A stretch of 64,000 bases of DNA from an uncultured Microbulbifer sp. GTDB taxonomy: Bacteria; Pseudomonadota; Gammaproteobacteria; Pseudomonadales; Cellvibrionaceae. The stretch spans positions 1 through 64,000 of the forward strand of contig NZ_CANLDD010000009.1 of NCBI RefSeq assembly GCF_947489355.1, read 5' to 3'. The notes beneath the pieces were generated by a model. It saw nothing but the letters and a program-made list of their open reading frames with translations. It did not search any database and was not told the origin of the DNA. Below, one piece after another: positions 48,498-60,033 of the stretch; position 1 is the first letter of the stretch, and each line of letters opens with the position of its first letter. The position numbers were made by a program, and so were the translations under genes.

Positions 48498-49247
48498 TTA
48501 ATGGTTGGCAGCATTATCTACGATAAAATCAATTGAAATACCGGCTTCATATTCAATTTCATCAAAGGAACTTTCCCTGGTATAGCTAACTTCACCCGCT
48601 TGTTTGGCGCTGCCAATCCTGCTGCCCGTGACAATCACCTCTTCTTCTTCAATCTCAAACAGCCTAATATCAACCGGAGTCAGCTGCATGCCAAGATTGG
48701 TTTCAAAAAACGTTTTTTTATCTAATAGTTTTTGAAGTGCCAACTCGGTTACCTGCTGTTCGAACGCCTCTTTTTTGGTATGCTCAAAGAATGTATTGGA
48801 AAATTCAACTTCTTTTTTGGCATCAGCAACCGCCGCAACTTCCCTCAGCTGGGATTCATCAGTAATGCTGACAGCCATACGATTCACAACGCTATAACTA
48901 CTGGGTTTTTTCCCAAGCCAACCGTACTGGGGAGAGGTGGAGAATTTAGCGCTTTTTATACTATCACCGGATATGCCAGCCTTAATCAGGGATTCGGAGA
49001 TGGAGGCCCTTAAGTCGGCATTTTCTGTGATGGCAACAGAAAGGAGCTTATCTTCTGTTGTGACAATCAAACTCACGGTTGCCTTATCGGTATAGGCTTT
49101 CTTTTTGGCGTTTGCATATAAAGTTATCACTTTTTCTTTTGGATGAAGAAGCCTTCTCAGCTCATCGGGATTACCTGTGAGTTCTGCCGATGAAAATCCT
49201 GCTGTTGGAATAAAAATAAGTAGTATCGCAATGATATAAGTTTTCAT
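48498..49247 (-). CDS. SIMPL-domain (DUF541) protein with TonB-box-like segment
   Basis: A 249-residue exported protein: signal peptide about 1-21 (MKTYIIAILLIFIPTAGF), then a SIMPL/DUF541 domain (VITLYANAKKKAYTDKATVS; LIKAGISGDSIKSAKFSTSP; YSVVNRMAVSITDESQL). AGGAGC precedes the ATG at 49247; the longer frame to 49352 is not needed. Near the C-terminus, residues 200-211 read EEEEVIVTGSRI, the sequence usually seen at the plug entrance of TonB-dependent receptors. Acidic and A+T-rich. Family function is unknown. Confidence 0.82.
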   Translation of the reverse strand: MKTYIIAILLIFIPTAGFSSAELTGNPDELRRLLHPKEKVITLYANAKKKAYTDKATVSLIVTTEDKLLSVAITENADLRASISESLIKAGISGDSIKSAKFSTSPQYGWLGKKPSSYSVVNRMAVSITDESQLREVAAVADAKKEVEFSNTFFEHTKKEAFEQQVTELALQKLLDKKTFFETNLGMQLTPVDIRLFEIEEEEVIVTGSRIGSAKQAGEVSYTRESSFDEIEYEAGISIDFIVDNAANH

Positions 49248-49473
49248 AACTGCTCCTGATTTTACTGGTTTTTCCGAATGTAGAATCTCAGAATTGGAGG
49301 TCTGCTGAGTAGATGCAAAGATACCACGATAATGAAAACAATCGCACTTCAACCAGGGTTGTTCACTGCAACCGATACGGGAACCGGGGAAGCTCGTACT
49401 ATGACTGGCACTTAAAACAACCTAATATCAAGTTTGAACCGCGACAAACGGTTATCCGCCCAAATGCCATTTC

Positions 49474-49785
49474 TCACCCCACACCCACGGTATAAGACCC
49501 ACAGGTTGTACTGGCGGTGGATTGACCTCCAATACCGGCCCGATATTCCTGCAAGTGTGTGACTGCCACCTGGTCTTGTCCCACGCCCTGGTCGATGTTA
49601 TTCATGATTCGCGAGATCCTGCCCGGGCTATGCACAGCACCAAACCACTGCGCGCGCAGGGCTGCCCACTGTTGTTCTGACCTCCTGAGCGTGTCTTCCG
49701 GGGTGATCACAAATTGAGTGTATCCGCATTTTTCCAATTTTCCAATTTTCCAATTTTCCAATTTTCCAATTTTCCAATTTTCCAA
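49474..49785 (-). other. open frame across an octanucleotide repeat, doubtful gene
   Basis: A 103-codon minus-strand frame whose first part runs through the 8-base repeat at 49731-49791 and therefore encodes the 8-residue repeat ENWKIGKL. The downstream part (QQWAALRAQWFGAVHSPGRI) matches nothing I know. The only start near the repeat is TTG, and a stop lies at 49807, so I doubt it is expressed as a protein. Confidence 0.3.
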
Positions 49786-49791
49786 TTTTCC
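49731..49791. repeat. tandem octanucleotide repeat, about 7.6 copies
   Basis: The unit TTTTCCAA repeats perfectly over 61 bases. Such simple repeats change copy number by slippage. As 8 is not a multiple of 3, any gene read through it would shift frame with each copy gained or lost. Confidence 0.9.
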
Positions 49792-49930
49792 TGGAATGTT
49801 ATTGGTTTACTTGAAAAGCTATCCACTTTTTTGAAATCTAATAATAATTAATCTTAGTCGACCATTTGCCAAAAGGGGATGGGCATTTTTTAACACTGCT
49901 GGCTTAAATAAAACATACCCGCCTGCTTTA

Positions 49931-51151
49931 CTATTTGGCTGGTTGATATTGCTTTTTGTATTGGCTGGGCGTAATTTTGGCGTGCTTCTTAAACGCGGCA
50001 TAAAATGCCGACTTTGAGTTGAAGCCAACTGCCATGGCTACTTCGAGTATCGTGGAGTCCGTGTCTCTTAGCTGTGCCTTAGCTGCTGATACTCGATACT
50101 GATTTACGTAGTCGAAAAAACGCATGCCCAACGTTTCGTTTAACGTTTGTGATATATAGTTTTGTGAAGTGTGGATATGTGCAGCGAGTTTTGGGAGTGA
50201 TAAAGCTGCATCAAGGTAGAGGTGATCACTCTTCATGGCAAGCTCTATTTTTTCTGCAATTTTAGTCGCCTGTGTCGCGCTCAAAGCACTGCGTTGGTAT
50301 TTTTGTTCGGCGTTATCCGATCCTCCACTGATGGATTTTAGTTCGATAGAGTTGCTGTCGGCAGGGGGCGATGCGGCATAAAGTTCTGCAAAACCTGGTT
50401 TTTGTCTTAGCCCCCAAAGTGCGAGGCTATAGATCACCATAAAAATCATCAAGGCATAAAGCCGAGCATCAAAGTGTATTGGACTGAAAAGGTTGTCGAG
50501 CACTAAGTTGAACGCGGTAAACATCCAAACTCCGCCCACTACTATCAGTAGCCAGTTTAACCAACGCAGTTCTTTTTGTTCGGTAGAGGCAAATACATCC
50601 TGAAGTTGAGCGCGATAAACTCGTAGCCTCACGACGATTTTGTAGGCGTACCAAGTAGACTGCAATACCCAGCCTAACACACTCAGAAACGCACAGATCA
50701 GCAAGCCATAGAGGGTATTGCGAACAAGACTGGGTGCTTGTTCAACAGCACTGAGCTCTTCTGTGACTAATATCGCATTTAAGTACTGCACTGGTAAGCA
50801 AAGCGCGACCAAAGCAATCAAACAACCAAAAGCTGCGGGCGCTAAATGCTTACCGTCCTTTGGTTTAAGTTGCCATGGTATGTGGCTGGTCAGCCCCTTG
50901 GTAAACAGCCATAAGCAAGGGGCAATCAACAGTAGTGCAGGCAATGAAAGTATCAAGCTGGTCACTTGAAACTGCGGTAACAGTCGCTGAACTGAAGGCA
51001 TGCAAATGACCATACCAATAGACATTAAGCACAGTGCCAGTGGCCAGTACACTTGTCTGCTACGTGCACGCAAAACCAGTTGATGAGTGCTAAAAAGGAT
51101 GATGCAAAGCGTCGCAATATTGAGAGAAAAGAGAATCGGCTGGTCACTCAT
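49931..51151 (-). CDS. membrane-bound AraC-family regulator
   Basis: A 406-residue regulator with seven hydrophobic helices over about 1-245 and a C-terminal AraC double helix-turn-helix over about 300-400 (YLDAALSLPKLAAHIHTSQN; YISQTLNETLGMRFFDYVNQ; VAMAVGFNSKSAFYAAFKKH). It differs from the regulator at 17890 in sequence and has lower G+C. It faces the DUF2306 gene across a 189-base A+T-rich gap and probably controls it. Confidence 0.92.
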   Translation of the reverse strand: MSDQPILFSLNIATLCIILFSTHQLVLRARSRQVYWPLALCLMSIGMVICMPSVQRLLPQFQVTSLILSLPALLLIAPCLWLFTKGLTSHIPWQLKPKDGKHLAPAAFGCLIALVALCLPVQYLNAILVTEELSAVEQAPSLVRNTLYGLLICAFLSVLGWVLQSTWYAYKIVVRLRVYRAQLQDVFASTEQKELRWLNWLLIVVGGVWMFTAFNLVLDNLFSPIHFDARLYALMIFMVIYSLALWGLRQKPGFAELYAASPPADSNSIELKSISGGSDNAEQKYQRSALSATQATKIAEKIELAMKSDHLYLDAALSLPKLAAHIHTSQNYISQTLNETLGMRFFDYVNQYRVSAAKAQLRDTDSTILEVAMAVGFNSKSAFYAAFKKHAKITPSQYKKQYQPAK

Positions 51152-51340
51152 CAGTGGGCTCCTTGGTTTTGTTTTTATATTTGAAATAAGTTTATTTTAC
51201 AAGTCCTTTCTTGAATTTATGGTGCTTTTTGAGTGCGCTATTCAGGCGAAAATGGTCCTTGCCAATAAGGTTGGACGATGTCTTTTCAGGCTTGCCACAT
51301 ACTGTGCTCAAGCTTCATCAAACGGAAAAGAGAGTAACCA

Positions 51341-52057
51341 GTGACAGCACAAACTCAGCATACTAAACAGGTTATTAAGTTCAACTGGCCCGTAGTGGCC
51401 GGGTTATTACTGATAGCTGCCATACCTGGTATCCCTGCAATGTTTATCCTGGCTTTGGTCCTGCTTGGCAGCGGTGCTGTGGCGGGGGTGTCGGATGTCA
51501 TCAATGCACAGTACTTTGCCACACCTGCGGCGATACTGACGCATGCCACGGCTGGCGCATTATTCTTTTTGACTATGCCTTGGCAGTTTTCACCTCGCTT
51601 TAGAGTGCGTCGACCGGTATGGCATAAAGTAAGCGGGCAACTGGCTGTTACCTCGGGCTGTATTATGGCTGTGTCAGGGGTGTGGATGCACTGGATGCTT
51701 TCACCACATGAGCTAGGCGGGCGTTTTGTTTTTTTGCTCATTATGAGTACAGCTATTTGCACCGCTTTTTGTGTTGCCATTGTGCATGTGAAAAAAAGGC
51801 GTATTGCACTGCATAAAAAATGGATGATACGTGCCGTAGCACTTTCTTTAGCAGCAGTCACACCACTGTTTACTGGTGCCTTATTACATCTTGTGTTTAG
51901 CCCGTGGGAGGGAATTTATGAAATCTTACTGACTTTTCATCATAATTATGACCGACTCATTGCCATGGCGATTAATTTAGCCATCGTGGAAGTCATTACT
52001 TGGCAAAAGGGCGCTTCTCAACCAAATGCTCCGACTTTGTCTGAGCAATCATATTGA
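51341..52057 (+). CDS. DUF2306-family membrane protein
   Basis: A 238-residue integral membrane protein with about seven helices. THATAGALFFLTMPWQFSPR, WHKVSGQLAVTSGCIMAVSG and LHKKWMIRAVALSLAAVT fit DUF2306, whose histidines may bind heme or metal. The start is GTG at 51341. Divergent from a membrane-bound AraC regulator; codon use and composition of both are more A+T-rich than the core genes, suggesting that the pair arrived together. Confidence 0.82.
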   Translation: MTAQTQHTKQVIKFNWPVVAGLLLIAAIPGIPAMFILALVLLGSGAVAGVSDVINAQYFATPAAILTHATAGALFFLTMPWQFSPRFRVRRPVWHKVSGQLAVTSGCIMAVSGVWMHWMLSPHELGGRFVFLLIMSTAICTAFCVAIVHVKKRRIALHKKWMIRAVALSLAAVTPLFTGALLHLVFSPWEGIYEILLTFHHNYDRLIAMAINLAIVEVITWQKGASQPNAPTLSEQSY

Positions 52058-52478
52058 AAAGGCTTAGGTACAATTCCTTCTTATGCAGTAACAGAGCGGC
52101 TCGGGCGGTTGCATGAAGCTTTTGCTGTTTGATCAGCGCTCAGGAAGCCTGCCCTTTTGTTTAAAACAATGTACAGACTTCAGGCTTAGTACGCTATTTT
52201 GCTCAAAAAATAGACCGCACCACCCGACGTGAGGGCTTCCAGGCACTATGCATGATCACCCAAATCCATCTCAACCGGACGGCTCCTAAGCTCCTTAACA
52301 GAGTCTACCTAAGAGCCTCCACTTTTACTGGAGCATACAACACATACCTCCTTTGCTCTGCCTTCGCGCTACTGCCTCCAGGGAACCAATTTGTTATCAT
52401 GCAGTTTACCCGCGTGAAGCAGTTCATGCTAGTCAGTGCACAGCACCCGTGTTTTTCGATTTTGTATAGGAAAAACCA
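52058..52478. other. intergenic region, no gene recognised
   Basis: About 420 bases with no supportable coding sequence. It should contain the promoter of the gene at 52479. Confidence 0.4.
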
Positions 52479-53093
52479 ATGAATGAAACATTATTGACAA
52501 CTGATCCCGATTTCTTTATGAAACTGGATGCCGCAATCAAAAAAGACTTGGATGACGAAGCGAAAATAGAGAATTTTATTTGCAAAAACTGGAAGCAATA
52601 TTATGACCTGGGCAATCCTGAAAATTTTGAAGATACTGAAAGTCCAGAATATACTGAGTATGGCTTAGATAACTCCGAACATCTTCACCGCTTTGAAAAG
52701 CCGCTCCCCCACACACCAACTATTTCAGTCTGTCATGATTACCGGGCTAAAAAAGAGGATCTGCTTGACGCCTCAAGTCTGATGGATTTAGTCCAGAATG
52801 CGGCCTCTTATGAAGAAAAGCTGCTTGACTTTTTTATACACTATACTTTCGGGGATGGCGGCTCCCATGCAGAGGGCAAGCATTACAACTATGCACTCCA
52901 GACGGCAGAATTGCTTGAGAAAAAGAGCTTTACCCAGAGAACATTTATGACCCGCTTACTGTGCCTGGAAAGCATCGTGATACCAACCCGGCAGCACGGC
53001 CCCATATTTGAATTTCGGTGCGCCTGGGATGAAGAGCACGGTGAATACGTTGAGATAGAAAATGGCAAAATCATTAAAAGTGATTATCCGTAA
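52479..53093 (+). CDS. hypothetical acidic protein, 204 aa
   Basis: I do not recognise this protein with confidence. It is cytosolic, acidic and has no signal or membrane segment. The C-terminal FEFRCAWDEEHGEYVEIENG is like the end of some DUF6985-type proteins, where a W-D-E-E-H-G motif recurs; these are sometimes found as immunity-like or orphan genes. AGGA precedes the ATG. Lower G+C than the core suggests acquisition. Confidence 0.7.
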   Translation: MNETLLTTDPDFFMKLDAAIKKDLDDEAKIENFICKNWKQYYDLGNPENFEDTESPEYTEYGLDNSEHLHRFEKPLPHTPTISVCHDYRAKKEDLLDASSLMDLVQNAASYEEKLLDFFIHYTFGDGGSHAEGKHYNYALQTAELLEKKSFTQRTFMTRLLCLESIVIPTRQHGPIFEFRCAWDEEHGEYVEIENGKIIKSDYP

Positions 53094-53363
53094 CACGCGT
53101 AGTGTTACTGGCTTAGGCTCCAATCTGAAGCGCATCACCTGGCTAGTCCGAAGATTTCACCGAAATCAGAATGGCGGTTCTTTTCCTTAAAATCCAAGCG
53201 CGACACAAAAACACAAAAACACAAAAAAGAACCGCCGTGACGAAAGTGTACCAAGAACCCACCGACTTGCCGGCTATAAAACGCCGTAGAATCCGCGTTG
53301 AGTTTGGCGGGCAGGGGCGAGTAGCTGAACCTGCTTTCAGCAACAACGCACACGGGACACTCG
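53094..53363. other. intergenic region with an inverted repeat
   Basis: No gene. It contains the inverted repeat and short tandem repeat annotated at 53173-53236. Confidence 0.4.
53173..53236. repeat. inverted repeat flanking three ACACAAAA units
   Basis: GGCGGTTCTTTT (53173-53184) and AAAAGAACCGCC (53225-53236) are perfect 12-base arms around a 40-base loop in which ACACAAAA is repeated three times (53203-53226). It may be a long hairpin terminator or a short interspersed element. Confidence 0.65.
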
Positions 53364-53933
53364 TTAGCTGCCACCCATTCCGTTTTCTGGACACTCCACC
53401 CCGGCAATACGGCTGTCACACAGGGACACCCCTTCCAGATATTGGGTCCAGGTAGCCATTTCCGCCTCACCCGCTGCGAAGCGCCAGGTCTTCGCGACAA
53501 CGAAGGTCCTGTCCTTCCCGAGTATCGCCTTGATCAGCACCGTCTCGCGCCTGGCAGCGGGGGCAGTGCTGCAGGAGGTATTAAACAGCGCAAAATCATA
53601 GCCATATTCCCGCCCCTTTTGCACAAGCGTGGTACTGGTTTCATCGCACATGGGAAGCTTACGCTGCCTGTAAAATGCCTCATATTCAAGCATCTCGACT
53701 CCGCCAAAAGGGAAAATCTGCACAACCAGCATTTCCTGCCAGTTGTCAAGGGTCTCCCCTTCCGGAATCATCTGATGAACGATCAGCCCCTTCTCCTGCT
53801 TAGTGGATGCCACCTTATAGCCCTCAGGTGTGACAACAGTGACAGTCTCACCTTCACCCTCACCTGCAAAAGCCAAAGCACCTCCGGCGGCAACCAGTAC
53901 TGCCAACACAGCCGCTAAGAGCACTCTCATCAA
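53364..53933 (-). CDS. hypothetical exported protein, 189 aa
   Basis: A signal peptide covers about residues 1-22 (MMRVLLAAVLAVLVAAGG, cleavage near ALAFA). The mature part is beta-rich with four cysteines (PMCDE, NTSCST, SLCDS, GVECP), likely two disulfides. The patches VTPEGYKVASTKQEKGLIVH and DNWQEMLVVQIF give it a defined fold, but I know no family. It is read away from the M4 protease region. Confidence 0.75.
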   Translation of the reverse strand: MMRVLLAAVLAVLVAAGGALAFAGEGEGETVTVVTPEGYKVASTKQEKGLIVHQMIPEGETLDNWQEMLVVQIFPFGGVEMLEYEAFYRQRKLPMCDETSTTLVQKGREYGYDFALFNTSCSTAPAARRETVLIKAILGKDRTFVVAKTWRFAAGEAEMATWTQYLEGVSLCDSRIAGVECPENGMGGS

Positions 53934-54005
53934 TTCCCCCTACCCTTTCAAAACACCTCGACACAAGTTCTGGCCAGCATACTAGTAAAGCAGGAGGGAA
54001 GAATA

Positions 54006-54087
54006 CCCCTCTCCCAGGATCGTATGAGGCATGGATGCCGATTACGAGCCTACAAGGATGTAATCACAGCGTGTCCTGGGAGAGGGG
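54006..54087. repeat. 82-bp element bounded by inverted 14-mers
   Basis: CCCCTCTCCCAGGA (54006-54019) and TCCTGGGAGAGGGG (54074-54087) are perfect inverted arms; the right one is followed by TTTTCTTTCC. The interior (ATGGATGCCGATTACGAGCC and on) resembles small interspersed repeats I associate with marine gammaproteobacteria. It could act as terminator for the exported-protein gene region or be a REP-like element. Confidence 0.55.
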
Positions 54088-54357
54088 TTTTCTTTCCTTC
54101 CGGCCCGGTAGTAACAGGCAAACCTTCACGAACCTATCAACATCACTCCATCCCCGCTTCCATCAGGGGCATCAACGCCAAAATTTCCAGTGCTCAAATT
54201 GCACACAGATACTTTACAGCAACACCCTGCAAAAAGTCACTGCACCAATCCGCCAAATAAAGACCTCATCGGCATCCGGGCATAAAGCGCACAAAAAATG
54301 CAAACCCGCACCTGGTAATACAAACAGCAAAACCTCTGCCCTTAAATAACAAAGCGG

Positions 54358-54537
54358 CTTTGCCAGCAGTCTCAGTGGCACCCGTTGTTCAGTGCTGTGT
54401 TCAACCCGGGCAGGGTCTCGCGGATCATGGGCAACCTCTGCCTTGGAGCGAGCCAAGCCCAGGCGCTGGTCGCACTCTCTCAGGGGTAGCAGGCCGGCAT
54501 TGGAGGTCAAATTACCACCAGTGGAATCTACGATGAT
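54358..54537 (-). pseudogene. IS1380-family transposase, N-terminal remnant
   Basis: The minus-strand frame reads IIVDSTGGNLTSNAGLLPLR then ECDQRLGLARSKAEVAHDPR and DPARVEHSTEQ. IS1380 transposases begin in just this way (..GGxxTSxAGxLLLREFDxRLGL, then DPRxPxRVxH). The frame continues but the sequence no longer matches, and the catalytic DDE part is gone. Confidence 0.75.
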
Positions 54538-54694
54538 TTAGCGGCGGGAAAGGGATGAAACACTGAGTTCAAGCTGGCAGCCTTTTGGCACGGCGGAATT
54601 TCTTATTCAACGGTGTTAAACACCCGCAATGATAAGACTTTCCGCCGTTTTGACTCTGAAGTCGTGCAAACTCCGGGTTCGATAAATGGGGCCA

Positions 54695-56703
<2,009 letters not shown>

Positions 56704-59700
56704 CTAAGCCACCTGATGCTTTTTGAAGTTCTCCGCCTGCTCCAAAATATCCTTGAAAACCTCATCATTGGCGATAGGCGGGTAGCCAAACTCGGCCAAC
56801 AACAGAATAAGCTTTACTTGTAGTTTGGCCTTAATATCCTCCCGCCGGTTCCAATCTGGAAATCTGGCAACGCTTTCGACTTCCTGTTTGGCCCGCTTGG
56901 CAAGCTCGATCATCCTGTCCTTTGGATAGGAGAAATCGTACTTGATCGAGAGCGATTTCAGGATATCGAAAAACGCTTTTTCCTCATAATCAATCCCCAT
57001 ATCCGCAAAGGAGGTCATTTCGGTTTTCAGATCCCGGTAGAGATCGATAATCTCGTTGGAGAAGTCCTCCAGTACACTGCTGACCAGTACATCCTCTTCC
57101 TTACGCTCATTGTACTTTTCTACCAGCGCCTTGAATTTCTTGGAAAAGTCGACGCTTTGCATCTTATTGGTTTTGGCCACCTCGCCGATGGCTTTTTCCA
57201 ACAATTTCTGTAACAGCTTGATCTTGGTATTTGGCAGTTTGATTTTGTCGATTTTGGCCAGATAGTCCTCATCGAAAATATCGATGGGGCCACCGCCCTT
57301 TTCCTCTCCGAGCTTAAAGATCTCCTCGACCCCATCGCTGCGAATCGCTTCGGCGATCATCTCGCGCACTTTGACATTCATCTGTGCGGTATCTGGGGCA
57401 TCGCCACGGGTGAGTTTGAAAATAATCGAGCGGATAGCCATATAGAAGTGAATCTGGTCCCGCTCGGTTTGCGTAATTTCCTCGTTGCCACAGCAGATGT
57501 CATAGGCCGCCTTTAAGCGCTTGGCGATATCCATAAAGCGCTTTTGGGTCTTCTCGGTTTGCAGGGCATACTCGGCCGCTTCATTGAGGCAGTTGAGCTG
57601 GCTGACCGGGTCGCCGCTAAAGTAGCCGCTGCTGTCGAAGTGGTGAAAAGCGCGATTGAGCAAATCCAGATGATTGCGCACCTCGACAATAGAAGCCGCG
57701 ATATCTTCAAAGTTGTCCGCATTGCTGCCGCCGAAGGTTTTTAGCGCTTTATTCATATTGGTTTTGATACCAATATAATCCACCACCAACCCTTTGCTCT
57801 TGCCCTCAAATTTGCGGTTGACCCGTGAAATCGTCTGGATCAGGTTGTGCTTGGATACCGGCTTATCGAGATACAAGGTATCGAGAAACGGCACATCAAA
57901 GCCGGTGAGCCACATATCCACCACAATGGCGATTTTGAAGTTGGATTTGGCCTGCTTGAATTGGCGGTCCAGTTCTTTGCGGTCTTCCTTGGTGCCGAGT
58001 TTGTCCCACAGCACCTTGTCATCGTCGTTGTTGCGGGTCATCACCATACGGACCCGCTCGGAGGGTTTTAGCTCTTTGCGCTCTTTCTCGGTTAACGGCT
58101 CACCCTCGGCACAGGCCAGTACCTCAAACCACTCGGGGCGCAGGGCTTCCAGCGCTTGATAGAACTGATAGGCAATCGAGCGTGCGCTGCTCACAAACAT
58201 CGCCTTGCCGGCGACGGTAGAGCCCTCTGCCAAGCGGTTTTCGTAGTGGGCGACAAAGTCCTTGGCCAGGGCGCGGATACGATTCTCGTCCCCCAGTATG
58301 GCGTTCATACTGGCCATGGCTTTTTTGCTTTCGTCTATTTGATATTCGTTAGCGCCGTCTTTCTCACACTCCGCGTAGTAGTTCTCAATTTCCTTGAGTT
58401 TGTCGTTGTCCAGAATCACCTTCGCCGCACGGCCCTCATACACAATGCGCACGGTGATTTCATCTTTCACCGACTCATTCATGGTGTAGCGATCCACCGT
58501 GGGACCGAAGACATCCAGGGTGGCATCAATGGGAGTTCCGGTAAAACCGACATAAGTGGCGTTGGGCAGTGAATCGTGCAGGTGCTTGGCAAAACCGTAA
58601 GTTTTCTTGACCCCCTTATTAATCCCGGTCTCTACCACCGTGATTTTTTGATCCAGGTTAATCTGGCTGCGATGGGCTTCATCACTAATGCAAATTACAT
58701 TGCAGCGCTCAGTCAGCCGCTCAATATCTTCGGTAAATTTATGGATGGTGGTCAAAAAGACACCACCGCTCTGGCGACCCTGCAATTTTTCACGCAGATC
58801 CGCGCGGGAAGTTACGCTCTCTACGATCTGGTCACCAATATAAATTTTGGCGTTGGTGAATTGCTGCGACAGCTGGTCATCCAGGTCTGTGCGATCGGTG
58901 ATCAGCACAATGGTGGGGCTTTCGAAGGCGGCGCTTTTCATCAGCAGGCGGGTTAGGAACTGCATGGTAAAGCTTTTACCGCAGCCGGTGGCACCAAAGT
59001 AGGTACCGCCCTTACCATCGCCGCTGTAGCCCCCTTTGCCATCGGGCCTTTTCAGGTGTGTATAAATATTCTGGTAGAGCTTGGTGGCCGCGTAGTACTG
59101 GGGATAGCGGCAGACGATTTTGATTTCCTGATGGGTTTTATCGGGGAAAAAGATAAAGTGGCGCAGTACCTCGCGCAGGCGGCGCTGGTCGAACAGCCCC
59201 TGCAATAAAGTGGTGAGGGAATCCAAACCCTCTTTACTGAGGGTTTCCTCACCAGTGATTTTTCGCCAACCGTAGTAGAACTCATAGGGCGCAAACAGGG
59301 TGCCCATTTTATTATTGACACCGTCACTAATCACACACAGGGCGTTATACACAAACAGCTGCGGAATATCCCGGCGGTAGCGGGTGCAGATTTGGGTATA
59401 GGCATGGTGGATGGTGGTCTCAGGCCGGATGGCACTTTTAAATTCAAACAGCACCAGGGGCAAGCCATTAATATACAAAATGCCATCGGGGATACGCCGC
59501 TCGCCACCGCTGGCCGAGGCCACACCCTCGATTTCCAGCTGGTTAACGATTTTATAACTATTGGTTGCACCTGTTCTATAACCCGCTTCCCCCTCTTTGA
59601 TAGGCTTAGTTGGTAGTGACTCTACCTCACCCTCAGTGGGGATGCGCATCTCGGTCAGGTCGCTGTAATCAATCAGCTGGATATAGAGATCTTTTTGCGT

Positions 59701-60009
59701 GTGATCTTCCCGCTTAAACAAGAAGCCATCGCTGAGCCATTTGCAGAACTTTTTATTGCTGTCATACAAATCGCTGGGGGAGAGCAGCTCCAACTGGAGA
59801 ATAATGCTCTCCACCTCGCTTGCCGTAATCCCCTCTGCCGCATACTGCCTGCTCAGAAAACTGCGCAGATCTTCCTTGATCAAGACTTCCGTCGCCCCTC
59901 GGGGCCCATCAGCGCTCTGGGAGAGCGCCTCCCCGGTAATATGGGGATAACCCTGCTGCCCCAGTAGCTGGATTATGGCGTTTTCTAACTGGGCTTCGGT
60001 AAACTTCAT
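56704..60009 (-). CDS. hsdR: type I restriction enzyme, R subunit (HsdR)
   Basis: The 1101-residue motor and nuclease subunit of a type I restriction system. It has the N-terminal PD-(D/E)XK nuclease (IPDGILYINGLPLVLFEFKS, near 185-205), then Walker A (ATGCGKSFTMQFL, near 340), the DEAH box (CISDEAHRSQ, near 443), further helicase motifs (YVGFTGTPIDAT; WLTGFDVPFLDTLYLDKPVS; QTISRVNRKF) and a C-terminal coiled-coil domain for complex assembly. It translocates and cuts unmethylated DNA. Full-length, no frameshift; last gene of hsdM-hsdS-hsdR. Confidence 0.97.
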   Translation of the reverse strand: MKFTEAQLENAIIQLLGQQGYPHITGEALSQSADGPRGATEVLIKEDLRSFLSRQYAAEGITASEVESIILQLELLSPSDLYDSNKKFCKWLSDGFLFKREDHTQKDLYIQLIDYSDLTEMRIPTEGEVESLPTKPIKEGEAGYRTGATNSYKIVNQLEIEGVASASGGERRIPDGILYINGLPLVLFEFKSAIRPETTIHHAYTQICTRYRRDIPQLFVYNALCVISDGVNNKMGTLFAPYEFYYGWRKITGEETLSKEGLDSLTTLLQGLFDQRRLREVLRHFIFFPDKTHQEIKIVCRYPQYYAATKLYQNIYTHLKRPDGKGGYSGDGKGGTYFGATGCGKSFTMQFLTRLLMKSAAFESPTIVLITDRTDLDDQLSQQFTNAKIYIGDQIVESVTSRADLREKLQGRQSGGVFLTTIHKFTEDIERLTERCNVICISDEAHRSQINLDQKITVVETGINKGVKKTYGFAKHLHDSLPNATYVGFTGTPIDATLDVFGPTVDRYTMNESVKDEITVRIVYEGRAAKVILDNDKLKEIENYYAECEKDGANEYQIDESKKAMASMNAILGDENRIRALAKDFVAHYENRLAEGSTVAGKAMFVSSARSIAYQFYQALEALRPEWFEVLACAEGEPLTEKERKELKPSERVRMVMTRNNDDDKVLWDKLGTKEDRKELDRQFKQAKSNFKIAIVVDMWLTGFDVPFLDTLYLDKPVSKHNLIQTISRVNRKFEGKSKGLVVDYIGIKTNMNKALKTFGGSNADNFEDIAASIVEVRNHLDLLNRAFHHFDSSGYFSGDPVSQLNCLNEAAEYALQTEKTQKRFMDIAKRLKAAYDICCGNEEITQTERDQIHFYMAIRSIIFKLTRGDAPDTAQMNVKVREMIAEAIRSDGVEEIFKLGEEKGGGPIDIFDEDYLAKIDKIKLPNTKIKLLQKLLEKAIGEVAKTNKMQSVDFSKKFKALVEKYNERKEEDVLVSSVLEDFSNEIIDLYRDLKTEMTSFADMGIDYEEKAFFDILKSLSIKYDFSYPKDRMIELAKRAKQEVESVARFPDWNRREDIKAKLQVKLILLLAEFGYPPIANDEVFKDILEQAENFKKHQVA

Positions 60010-60033
60010 TGAAAATCCTTTTTCACTCTGGCT

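Larger units (their letters stand above)
53934..54694. other. intergenic region with repeat and IS remnant
   Basis: No intact gene. It holds the palindromic element at 54006-54087 and an IS1380-type transposase remnant at 54358-54537; the rest is unassigned. Confidence 0.5.

Noticed and set aside
49731..49791. CRISPR-like repeat
   Set aside because: Units are 8 bases in direct contact without spacers, so it is a simple sequence repeat.
54024..54260. Plus-strand gene starting inside the palindromic element
   Set aside because: The frame begins in an inverted repeat, has no ribosome binding site and no motif.
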